Of a stretch of 8,394 nt of DNA, positions 1-6,862 are shown in pieces. A program made the translations under genes and the position numbers. Numbering within the stretch: the stretch's first letter is position 1; the number at the start of each line of letters is the position of its first letter. The notes under the pieces are model-generated. The model was not told the DNA's origin. It made no database searches and saw only the letters and a list, made by a program, of their open reading frames with translations. Origin of the DNA: an uncultured Eubacterium sp. (GTDB lineage: Bacteria; Bacillota; Clostridia; Lachnospirales; Lachnospiraceae); contig CAJTTQ010000100.1 of the NCBI GenBank assembly GCA_910579145.1, forward strand, positions 1 to 8,394, given 5' to 3'.

Positions 1-204
1 GTTCATGCCATTCGCCCTTCCTAATTGAATGTCAATGAAAAAAAGTTCATCTTTATCATAGTTTTTCCCTAAAAAATCTTTATCATTGAAAAAATGACGC
101 ATGGATATGGAGATATTATTTTGTTTGCTCCACGTTTCCAGCAATTGTTTTAATTGTACAGCATGAGCTGCCTCGTCTTCTAAAATCGTCACATTTAATT
201 TCAT
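1..204 (-). CDS. Response regulator, receiver domain (partial, AgrA/LytTR-like)
   Basis: These are the first 68 codons of a minus-strand gene that runs off the left edge. The start is ATG at 204-202. The receiver-domain landmarks are visible: the acidic pocket E9-D10-E11 after a hydrophobic strand (VTILEDE), and the phospho-acceptor Asp at about residue 58 ending the strand LFFID, followed by IQLGRANGMN, which fits the usual xDIxLxxxxGM pattern. The product should accept phosphate from the adjacent kinase and act as a cytoplasmic transcription regulator. A LytTR DNA-binding domain is expected from the pairing with an AgrC-like kinase, but it lies outside the window, so that part is inference. 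The start is supported by AGAGAGG nine bases upstream, lying inside the last codons of the kinase gene. The kinase stop is only six bases before this ATG, so the two genes are surely one operon and probably translationally coupled. Confidence 0.85.
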   Translation of the reverse strand, partial: MKLNVTILEDEAAHAVQLKQLLETWSKQNNISISMRHFFNDKDFLGKNYDKDELFFIDIQLGRANGMN

Positions 205-210
205 ATTGAT

Positions 211-220
211 TTACCTCTCT
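211..220 (-). promoter_or_regulatory. Shine-Dalgarno of the response regulator
   Basis: On the minus strand this reads AGAGAGGTAA. The AGAGG core sits nine bases before the ATG at 204, and the final TAA is the stop codon of the kinase gene, so the ribosome binding site is embedded in the end of the upstream gene. This fixes the response regulator start and suggests coupled translation. Confidence 0.7.
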
Positions 221-969
221 GTAAGTAATGGAATATATACATCCGTAATAAAAGAATTTTCCCCGGCTGTTATATTGCAAAAACCAGAATGTCTTTCGGC
301 AATTTCCCTTACATTCGCCAAACCCTTACCATGATCATTATCATCTGTTTTAGTGCTATTTAATTGTCCATTATGCTTATATAGATAGTTTCCAGGGGAA
401 CTATTTTCTACATGGATATGAAACATACTTCGCTGGGGTTTAAGAAAGACATTAATTTGGGGAGGGGTATCCTTCTTTCGATCTATGTTGATGCAGGCTT
501 CTATTGAATTGTCGAGGAGATTGCCTAAAATCCCTGTGATTTCAATGTCATTGATCGGAAGATGCTCTGGGAGTACAACAGAATACATAAACGATATATT
601 CTCTGACTGTGCAATCGTGTACTTGTCGGTTAAAATGGCGTCAATGATATGATGCCCTGTACTTATCATGGGGAAAGTTTGAGGGAGGGATTCGCGTTGC
701 AAGGATACATACTGACTGAGCTGGTGATAGGACTTTGTTTTGATCAGTTCATGGATTACTGCTAAATGGTTAGAGTAGTCGTGCTTCCATTTTTGCAGAT
801 TTTTTGTGGATTGGAGAATGGTTTTGTTTCGTTCCTTGTTTTTTTCGTGCATATAAATTTGTTCTGTCAATGATATATTGTCCTGAAAGGTTTTACTGAT
901 GACTTGGATTAAAAACAACATGGCCATGAAAAGTATGTTCCAAGGCTGTCTTGTGCCAGACATAGGCAC
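211..969 (-). CDS. AgrC-like GHKL sensor histidine kinase, N-terminally truncated
   Basis: The product is the catalytic half of a membrane histidine kinase of the AgrC/GHKL type. One hydrophobic segment remains (residues about 10-26, NILFMAMLFLIQVISKTF), then a helical linker (30-60) and the phospho-accepting His63 in WKHDYSNHL. The AgrC-type sequence ISTGHHIIDAIL follows at 102-113, then the N box GNLLDNSIEA at 149-158 and the glycine box HGKGLANV at 213-220. These show ATP binding and transfer to His, then to the response regulator encoded next to it. Family members are usually about 430 residues with five to seven membrane helices; this one is about 250, so most of the sensor is gone. The GTG start at 969 has no Shine-Dalgarno, an in-frame TGA lies at 975-973, and the 5' end overlaps the start of the giant plus-strand gene. 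I read it as a gene broken at its 5' end, probably a pseudogene. A membrane-tethered kinase without a sensor is a less likely alternative. Confidence 0.8.
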   Translation of the reverse strand: MPMSGTRQPWNILFMAMLFLIQVISKTFQDNISLTEQIYMHEKNKERNKTILQSTKNLQKWKHDYSNHLAVIHELIKTKSYHQLSQYVSLQRESLPQTFPMISTGHHIIDAILTDKYTIAQSENISFMYSVVLPEHLPINDIEITGILGNLLDNSIEACINIDRKKDTPPQINVFLKPQRSMFHIHVENSSPGNYLYKHNGQLNSTKTDDNDHGKGLANVREIAERHSGFCNITAGENSFITDVYIPLLTER

Positions 970-3900
970 GGATCAATTAACAGTAGCAAATGGCTGTTCT
1001 ATTACGGATTGGAATAAAAGTGCGCTCTTAACTGCGGTTACGATTAAGGCGGTAGACGGCACGGTGCTTTATCAGGGAACAGCCACAGCCTCCCTGCGTG
1101 CAGCCGCTATGTCTGCCCTGCGTGCGGACAGAAGACAGATGTTGTCTGCGGAGGAAAGGCGGGAGACAGATTCCCCCGCAGAGAAAACAGCAGAGGAAAA
1201 TTCCTTCGATAGAAGAACGACGGAGGAAAAGGGACTGCCGGGTAATGACAGCCCCGTGGAAGAATCAACGGAACAAACGAAGGCGGCAAGGCAGACCCGG
1301 GAGACACGAGCCAGTGCGGTCGCGGAACAAACGGGGGCGGAGAAGAGTCTAGATGCCCTCTCTGCCAGTGTGAAAAACGGTGTCACGGAGGGCGGAAGGC
1401 TTAGCCCGGGGCAGAAGGTCGAGTATGAGCTGGAGCTCCAGTACATCGGCGACGAGGGCGGCCGGAGCGGTGAGCTCGTTGTGACGGACAACATTCCCGC
1501 CGGCATGACGTACAACGGTGATGCGTCCGTCTCATCCGTGCAGCGGATCGACGGCGGCATCGGGAACATTCTGGGAACGGTGACGATGTCGCCGACCTTG
1601 AGCGGCAATACGCTGACTTTCAAGGTGACAGGCCTGTCGGCGGGGGCAAAGATTCTGGTAACGTACTCATGTAACGCCCCGGCGTCTGAGCCTGCGGCAT
1701 ATACCGAGTACATCAATACGGCGAGCGTCAATGACAGCGGTCTCACGGATGAGGCCGACCCCGTGCGGCACTATATGCAGAAAAAGCCTTCTGCCTTTTA
1801 TGATGTAACCTATCGTTATTCAGGCAAAAATATCCCGGACGGGGTAGCTGTGCCCGGACGCATGGGTGTGGCACAGGGTGGGTCCGTCACGCTGCCCGTC
1901 CCCGAAGCAAACGGCTGGATCTTTAATGGCTGGAAAGCGAGCGGAACTGTCGTCAGCGGCACTTACACACTATCGGCAGATGTGACGCTGATTGGTTCAT
2001 GGACGAAAATACCCGAAGATGAGATAAAATATGTCAATATCAACTATTCTTTCCAAAATGCACCGCCGGAGGGCGACGCCATTTTGGCGGATATCCGGGA
2101 GGAAGCGTTGACAAGGGCGGAACAGAACCAGACCGTCTCGCTGCCGGAGAAGCCGTCTGTAGACGGGTACAGTGTCACCTGGACGGGTGTATCGGCCGAT
2201 GCGGGTGGAACATATAATGTCGGAACAGCGGACACCATTAACATAGTCGGTGTGTGGACGAAGCAGAAATACAATGTCAGCTACCGCTTCGACGGCATGA
2301 TTCCATCCGGCGCGGCCGTTCCGGCCACAAAGGCGTACGAGTGGGGCGATACCGTCCGGCTGGCGGAAGTGGCGGATCAGGAAGCCTATACGTTCGCCGG
2401 ATGGACGGGGGCCGCGATGAAGGCAGACAGCACCTTAGAGATGCCTAAAAACGACGTTGCCCTTGTCGGCAGATGGATGGCAAAGAGCATATTGATCAAA
2501 CCAAACGGCGGTGTCTGGTCGGGCAGCACGGACGAGTCCGTATGTGATTATACCGAAAATATCGGCAACATTGAAAAGCCGGTCATGGAGCGATTCACTT
2601 TTTGGAAGTGGTCGGAGGGTGCGGGCGACAGCATCTTTGCCAAAGTGCTGACGGCGAAATGGAATCCGGCAGTCGTCGCGGAGAATTTCTCTTACCATAT
2701 ATTAAAACCCGAATTGACGGCTGACATCGCAAAGAAACTGGCGGACGTGGCGGCGGTTGATGCGGATGGAGATCCGACGGATGCCATTACCGTGAATGTA
2801 AAGCAGCTGGCGGACATACAGGCAGCACGTTCCAATAAACAAAACGGCGATTTCCCGCTCACATTTTCCGTGGGCGGCGCGGAGAAGACGATCACGGTGA
2901 CATTGTACGGTGCCTTTACAGTCAGCGCGCAGCATTACAGCGGAACTTATGACAGACAGGCTCACAGCGGTACGATTACGGTCAGCGGCCTGGCGGATTA
3001 CAGCATCAAATACCGTACGGAAGCAGACGGCGCTTACGCGCTGGAAAAAGAGCCGTCCTATACAGACGCAGGCACCTACACCTATCATTATCAGGTCACG
3101 GAAGAGGGGAATGAAACAGAGGAGAATCAGACAGCGGAGGGAAGCGTTACCGTAAGTATTGCCCCCAAATCCCTGACGGACGACAGCATTGCGGTCACGG
3201 TCGCGCCGAGCGAGACGGAATACAAAACAGGAGAGGCCGTCACGCCGGCTGTGACGGTAAAAGACGGGGATACCGTGCTTACAGAGGGGACAGACTACAC
3301 ACTGTCCGGCGACCTGACAAAGACAGATATCGGTATTTACACGATTGCCGTGGCGGGCAGGGGCAATTATCAGGACAGTGTCAATGTTACCTGGGAGATT
3401 ACCCTGACGAAAATGAACGGCATCACGGTAGACGGTTACGAGGGAAGCTATGACGGGGCAGAACACGGGATTTCGATCACGCTGTCCGGCACGTCAGAGG
3501 GTGCAGCGGTCAAATACGGCACGTCAGTGGATAACTGCAGCCTTGGCGTGAGCCCGACCTATACGGATGCGGGCGAATACGTCGTTTACTATGAGATCGC
3601 AAAGGACGGCTATAAGACGGAAAAGGGCTCTGCCAAAGTTGTCATTCACAAAGCTGGACAGGAGGCACCGGACGTCTCAGCTGCCAATGAGACGATCAGG
3701 GGAAAAGCTGACGGGGCGATCGCGGGCGTTACTTCTGCTATGGAATACCGCATGGAGGGAGAGGATGCTTACAAGGCCATAGCAGGAACCGAGATCAAAG
3801 ACCTGCCCTCCGGCACCTATTATGTGCGCTATCAGGCTACGAGAAATTACAGTGTTTCCCCGGATAAAAAGGTAGAAGTCGGTGGCGGCAGGATGCTGGC

Positions 3901-6202
3901 GGTAACACTTCCGGGTGAGACGGAGCAGAAAGGATACCGCATCACGGCGGACAGGGAAGAAGCGTGCTGGCATGAGAAGGTGACGTTAACCTTTGCCCTG
4001 GACAGCGGATATGACCCGGCAGAGACGCGGATCGCCGTCACAAATGGCACATTGGCGAAAATAAGCGACACGAGTTATGAGATCACTGGTTTAGAAGCGG
4101 ATACGGAGGTGACGGTAACGGTACAAGACACCACCGCTCCCGAGGGAAAAATCTCCATTTCGGATCGCGTGTTCTGGGAGGACATGAGATATGCCGACTG
4201 GGATATGATATTTGTAAAAGGCGGCCAGACCGTCCAGATCACGGCCACGGATGAGGGCGGAAGCGGCATCCGGTCAATCCGGTATGTGTATATCCACGAA
4301 AATTATTCGCAGGAGGAATTTGATGCCGCCAAAGACAGCATAGACTGGCAGGCATATAGTCAGCCTGTCGTGCTCGATAAAAAGTCCGGCTACGTGTATG
4401 CGGGGATTACGGATAACGCCGGGAATGTGACATATATTTCCACGGATGAGCTGGTCAGGGATGACATAGATCCGGAAATCCGCGGCGTGGAGGACCAGAA
4501 GACGTATTGCCAGGCGCAGACGGTCACTGTTACGGATGAGCACCTTGATACGGTAACAGTAAACGGGAAGGCGGTCACATTGACAGACGGAACATATGCG
4601 CTGGCGGCAGACGGCACAGTGTATACCATTATTGCCACAGACAAGGCGGGCAATACTGCCAAAGTGACAGTCAAAGTAAACGACGGGCACACATTCCCGG
4701 AGCAGTGGACGGTGGAAAAAGAGCCCACGGAGAAAGAGCCTGGCAGACAGTGTAAAATATGTGAAATATGCGGCGTAAAGATATATCAGACGATCGATCC
4801 GACAGGAACCGCCCCGGATGATCCGAATGCCGGAAAAATCGAGAAAGAGGTAATGGTGCTGCCCGGCGCGCCGGATACGGTACTGAACAATTCGAAGGCG
4901 GAACTGGCAGAAGTGTTGACGCCGGAGGAAAAGGCAGAAATAGACAAAGGCGTAGATGCCAAAATCTGGCTGGAGGTATCGCCAACAGGGGAGATTGCCC
5001 CGTCAGACCGCGAAAAAGTAGAAAAGGCGGCACAAGAGGTTGTAGGAACCGGCACGGATGTGATGTATTTTGATGCCACCCTTTTCAAACGGGTAGGGGA
5101 CGGCGAACAGATGTCGATCAGTGAACCGGGCAGACCAATCTCCGTTACCATTGTGATACCGGAGGAAATCCGCAATAAAGATGTGCTGATGGTAAGGAGT
5201 TATCGGATCATACGGCTGCATGAGGGGGAGACCGACGTCATTGAAGGGACATACGACGAGGAAACGGCGGAATTTACATTTGAAAGCGACAAATTCTCCA
5301 CCTATGCCATCTGCTACAAAGATATGCCGAGGCAGGCGGAGCCGACGCCTACGCCTACGCCGCCGGAGCCGACACAGACGACGCCGGATCCGACGACGCC
5401 GAATCCGACGCCAAATGAAACGCAGACGCCGTCAAACCCGACACCCGCGCCGGGAGAGACGATGCGGCCGGGAACTCCTGTGCCGACACCAGTGGAAACA
5501 ACACAGCCGGGAACAGCGACGCCAGTACCGGGCGCGACGACGCAACCAGGGGATGCGACGCAGCTGGGAATAGCGACATCTACACCTGTGCCTAATGAAG
5601 ACGGACAGACCGGGAACCAAATTGAGAAGAGAAAGGATTTATCCATTCTTCTGGCGGTCGGAAAGCAAAAGGGCAAAAACAGCATCGGGCTGACATGGTT
5701 GAAGTGTAAAGGTGCGTCCGGTTATGAAGTTTACTGGTCATACTGCGACGGCAAGAAAAATTATCAGAAATTATCGACGGTAAAGGCATCGGGAAAACGC
5801 GCATTCGTCCATAAGAAGTTAAAGGTGGACAGAGCTTATAAGTATTATATCGCTGCTTACAAGATGGAGGATGGGAAAAAGCAGTATATCGCGAAGTCCC
5901 CAAACATCCATGTGGCGATGAAATATGAGAAGCGTACCAATGTAAAGACGATTACCGTAAACAAAGGCCAATTGGCACTCCGGCCGAAAAATAAGTTCCA
6001 GATCAGGGCGAAAACTGTCTTGTGGGACAAAAAGAAGAAAGTTCTGAAGCATGTGGAGGCACTGCGGTATTACACCGGAAATAAAAAAGTGGCGACGGTA
6101 AGCAAAAACGGCAGGATTACCGCGAAGGGGAAAGGAACTTGTACGGTATATGTCATCGCCAACAATGGTGTGGCAAGGAGGATCAAAGTAAGAGTGAGAT
6201 AG
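899..6202 (+). CDS. Giant modular surface protein (InlB-like, MBG-like, FN3, Big_2), 5' end probably lost
   Basis: One open frame of 1767 codons, a likely extracellular adhesin or stalk protein; the ligand is unknown. Approximate order by residue: charged low-complexity 70-150; DUF11-like beta domain 151-293; three full InlB-like B-repeats 295-370, 378-455, 457-529 and a short fourth 530-588 (each ends in a W-x-K-like strand such as GSWTK or VGVWTK); Ig-like linker 589-671; MBG-like modules 672-754 and 839-920 (both with TYTDAG) flanking a related module 755-838; further Ig-like modules 921-1262; a Cys-rich motif with C1285, C1288 and C1291; stalk 1314-1475; Pro/Thr linker 1481-1565; FN3 about 1583-1676; Big_2-like 1683-1767. 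The C-terminus is strongly basic, with no LPXTG or membrane anchor. The N-terminus (MTWIKNNMAMKSMF...) has no signal peptide and overlaps the kinase gene, and a TGA lies in frame at 884-886, so the original start and secretion signal seem to be missing. The absence of internal stops suggests that loss was recent. The start at 899 is the first possible one, with AAAGG eight bases upstream that may be chance. Confidence 0.85.
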   Translation: MTWIKNNMAMKSMFQGCLVPDIGTDQLTVANGCSITDWNKSALLTAVTIKAVDGTVLYQGTATASLRAAAMSALRADRRQMLSAEERRETDSPAEKTAEENSFDRRTTEEKGLPGNDSPVEESTEQTKAARQTRETRASAVAEQTGAEKSLDALSASVKNGVTEGGRLSPGQKVEYELELQYIGDEGGRSGELVVTDNIPAGMTYNGDASVSSVQRIDGGIGNILGTVTMSPTLSGNTLTFKVTGLSAGAKILVTYSCNAPASEPAAYTEYINTASVNDSGLTDEADPVRHYMQKKPSAFYDVTYRYSGKNIPDGVAVPGRMGVAQGGSVTLPVPEANGWIFNGWKASGTVVSGTYTLSADVTLIGSWTKIPEDEIKYVNINYSFQNAPPEGDAILADIREEALTRAEQNQTVSLPEKPSVDGYSVTWTGVSADAGGTYNVGTADTINIVGVWTKQKYNVSYRFDGMIPSGAAVPATKAYEWGDTVRLAEVADQEAYTFAGWTGAAMKADSTLEMPKNDVALVGRWMAKSILIKPNGGVWSGSTDESVCDYTENIGNIEKPVMERFTFWKWSEGAGDSIFAKVLTAKWNPAVVAENFSYHILKPELTADIAKKLADVAAVDADGDPTDAITVNVKQLADIQAARSNKQNGDFPLTFSVGGAEKTITVTLYGAFTVSAQHYSGTYDRQAHSGTITVSGLADYSIKYRTEADGAYALEKEPSYTDAGTYTYHYQVTEEGNETEENQTAEGSVTVSIAPKSLTDDSIAVTVAPSETEYKTGEAVTPAVTVKDGDTVLTEGTDYTLSGDLTKTDIGIYTIAVAGRGNYQDSVNVTWEITLTKMNGITVDGYEGSYDGAEHGISITLSGTSEGAAVKYGTSVDNCSLGVSPTYTDAGEYVVYYEIAKDGYKTEKGSAKVVIHKAGQEAPDVSAANETIRGKADGAIAGVTSAMEYRMEGEDAYKAIAGTEIKDLPSGTYYVRYQATRNYSVSPDKKVEVGGGRMLAVTLPGETEQKGYRITADREEACWHEKVTLTFALDSGYDPAETRIAVTNGTLAKISDTSYEITGLEADTEVTVTVQDTTAPEGKISISDRVFWEDMRYADWDMIFVKGGQTVQITATDEGGSGIRSIRYVYIHENYSQEEFDAAKDSIDWQAYSQPVVLDKKSGYVYAGITDNAGNVTYISTDELVRDDIDPEIRGVEDQKTYCQAQTVTVTDEHLDTVTVNGKAVTLTDGTYALAADGTVYTIIATDKAGNTAKVTVKVNDGHTFPEQWTVEKEPTEKEPGRQCKICEICGVKIYQTIDPTGTAPDDPNAGKIEKEVMVLPGAPDTVLNNSKAELAEVLTPEEKAEIDKGVDAKIWLEVSPTGEIAPSDREKVEKAAQEVVGTGTDVMYFDATLFKRVGDGEQMSISEPGRPISVTIVIPEEIRNKDVLMVRSYRIIRLHEGETDVIEGTYDEETAEFTFESDKFSTYAICYKDMPRQAEPTPTPTPPEPTQTTPDPTTPNPTPNETQTPSNPTPAPGETMRPGTPVPTPVETTQPGTATPVPGATTQPGDATQLGIATSTPVPNEDGQTGNQIEKRKDLSILLAVGKQKGKNSIGLTWLKCKGASGYEVYWSYCDGKKNYQKLSTVKASGKRAFVHKKLKVDRAYKYYIAAYKMEDGKKQYIAKSPNIHVAMKYEKRTNVKTITVNKGQLALRPKNKFQIRAKTVLWDKKKKVLKHVEALRYYTGNKKVATVSKNGRITAKGKGTCTVYVIANNGVARRIKVRVR
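1781..2662 (+). repeat. InlB-like B-repeat block (three full, one short unit)
   Basis: This part of the giant gene encodes consecutive diverged units of about 75 residues. Each begins with a Y-x-V-x-Y strand (DVTYRYSG, NINYSFQN, NVSYRFDG), continues with a Gly-rich turn and ends in GSWTK, VGVWTK or VGRWMAK. A fourth, shorter unit starts at IKPNGG and ends LTAKW. The pattern matches the InlB B-repeat/Flg_new family of surface proteins, which form small beta-rich rods. DNA identity between units is low, so this is old protein-level duplication rather than a recent tandem array. Confidence 0.7.
5339..5593 (+). repeat. Pro/Thr-rich linker with repetitive CCG-ACG codons
   Basis: About 85 codons of low complexity encode PTPTP- and TTPNPTP-like sequence, with many ccgacg and acgcc units. 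In the protein it separates the Ig-like stalk from the basic FN3/Big_2 end, and it is probably an extended, possibly glycosylated spacer. The near-repetitive DNA could change length by slippage. Confidence 0.75.
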
Positions 6203-6243
6203 GGAAGCTTTTAATCCTATTTTATCTTTGTGTACGCAAGGAA

Positions 6244-6285
6244 CTAGATGCTGCCAGACGGAATTAGCCGACTGGCAGCATTTAG
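6244..6285 (+). terminator. Strong hairpin after the giant gene
   Basis: A perfect 10-bp inverted repeat (ATGCTGCCAG / CTGGCAGCAT, 6248-6257 and 6272-6281) extends outward by four pairs including one G-T (CTAG/TTAG) and inward, past one A-A mismatch, by CGG/CCG around a six-base loop. It begins 41 bases after the stop of the giant gene and is best read as its transcription terminator. There is no long T run after it, only TTT within the stem end, so termination may be Rho-independent but weak, or the hairpin may mainly stabilise the 3' end. It also directly follows the minus-strand stop at 6288 and could serve both directions. Confidence 0.6.
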
Positions 6286-6287
6286 CA

Positions 6288-6440
6288 TTAGGAAGTCTCG
6301 CCGGTTACTTCGATGACATTATGATCAGGGTAGGCGAGGTGGAAGTATTGATATGTCAGTTTCGTCCATATTTCCCAGCAGAATCGTGTCGGTTGAAATG
6401 TCGAACAAAAAATTATTTCGTCTTTGTGAAAAACAGATGA
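6288..6440 (-). pseudogene. Possible 3' remnant of a VOC (glyoxalase-fold) gene
   Basis: The minus-strand frame ending at the TAA 6290-6288 encodes YQYFHLAYPDHNVIEVTGE near its end. This resembles the C-terminal strand of vicinal oxygen chelate proteins, where (F)xDPDGNxIEV carries the last metal-binding Glu. Upstream residues such as RFCWEIW are compatible with the preceding strand of that fold but not decisive. A full VOC protein has about 120-140 residues; here the open frame goes back only to 6479 and its beginning overlaps an unrelated plus-strand frame, so at most the tail is left. The match rests on a short motif and could be chance. Confidence 0.4.
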
Positions 6441-6689
6441 TGAAAAAGGAAATGTTTCTATACTTATATATATGATCAATTTGAAGTTTTAATCACGACA
6501 ATAGATTGGGATTTTTCTGATGGAGCAATTGCTGCAGGAACAACAAAAAAATTTACTGATTATGGACTTGAATATAATCAATTTAGGGACGATCATAATC
6601 AATTATACACTACTAAATTCGATGACATGATATTTAAGTATGAGATTGAACGAGTGAATTTTACTGATGGATATAAATTAGAACTATAA
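6437..6689 (+). pseudogene. Unknown AT-rich gene, frame broken near its start
   Basis: From 6474 to the TAA at 6687-6689 there are 71 sense codons (DQFEVLITTIDWDFSD... to YKLEL), with a balanced, protein-like composition rich in Asp, Tyr, Phe and Thr. I do not recognise the family. The frame is open back to a TGA at 6441-6443 but has no ATG, GTG or TTG before its middle. A second frame does start with tandem ATGs at 6437 and 6440 (MMKKEMFLYL), and stops at the TGA 6473-6475, just inside the TATATATAT run at 6465-6473. One additional TA pair would join the two frames into a protein of about 83 residues. No good Shine-Dalgarno precedes the ATGs. This is either a frameshifted small gene or the tail of a longer one. 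The base composition is much more AT-rich than the giant gene, which suggests a separate origin. Small acidic proteins of this kind include orphan immunity proteins, but nothing here proves that. Confidence 0.45.
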
Positions 6690-6797
6690 AAGGCTATAAC
6701 GGTATATGCGTCACGGATGGGCCATATCGTAGAAAATGACAGGGGCGGATCTGTTCCCGTGGTCAATGAACCTTTTTGCAAACTGCTGGAAGTCTGA
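6690..6797 (+). pseudogene. Short coding-like 3' tail, unknown family
   Basis: Directly after the TAA at 6687, in the same frame, 35 more codons are open to the TGA at 6795-6797 (ITVYASRMGHIVENDRGG, then SVPVVNEPFCKLLEV). Base composition becomes clearly more GC-rich than in the preceding frame, so this is probably the end of a different gene rather than read-through. A strong intrinsic terminator on the same strand starts 18 bases after the stop, which is what the real 3' end of a gene looks like. The 5' portion of that gene is absent. I cannot assign a function. Confidence 0.35.
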
Positions 6798-6815
6798 ATA
6801 AATGAAGTTGATTAG

Positions 6816-6862
6816 AACTGGAGCAAATCTGTTACTATCATACAGGTTGGTTCCAGTTTTTT
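6816..6862 (+). terminator. Intrinsic terminator (plus strand)
   Basis: AACTGGA (6816-6822) pairs with TCCAGTT (6852-6858). After a 3-by-3 internal loop, AATCTGT (6826-6832) pairs with ACAGGTT (6842-6848) around a nine-base loop, and the helix runs directly into TTTTTT (6857-6862). This is a textbook Rho-independent terminator for plus-strand transcription. It ends on the stop codon of the convergent phosphorylase gene. Read from the minus strand it lacks a T run, so it is less convincing as that gene's own terminator. Confidence 0.75.

Noticed and set aside
919..928. Ten-base perfect palindrome CATGGCCATG near the kinase/surface gene junction
   Set aside because: It encodes part of the kinase membrane helix (M-A-M), has no partner copy nearby and no flanking recombination-site structure; likely chance.
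1072..1746. 224-residue antisense frame
   Set aside because: It mirrors the GC-rich surface gene, has Ser/Val/Leu-rich composition without motifs and no ribosome binding site.
2702..3466. 254-residue antisense frame within the surface gene
   Set aside because: Arg/Cys/Val-rich shadow of the MBG-coding region; the plus-strand frame has clear domain repeats, this one does not.
5314..5685. Antisense Gly/Val-rich frame opposite the Pro/Thr linker
   Set aside because: Its low-complexity composition is the direct complement of the Pro/Thr codons; no independent coding signal.
6228..6440. 70-residue plus-strand frame starting MCTQGTRCCQ
   Set aside because: It reads through the terminator hairpin and the VOC-like minus-strand motif, has no Shine-Dalgarno and no recognisable motif.
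6599..6781. 60-residue minus-strand frame
   Set aside because: It lies opposite the better-supported plus-strand frames and spans the composition change between them.
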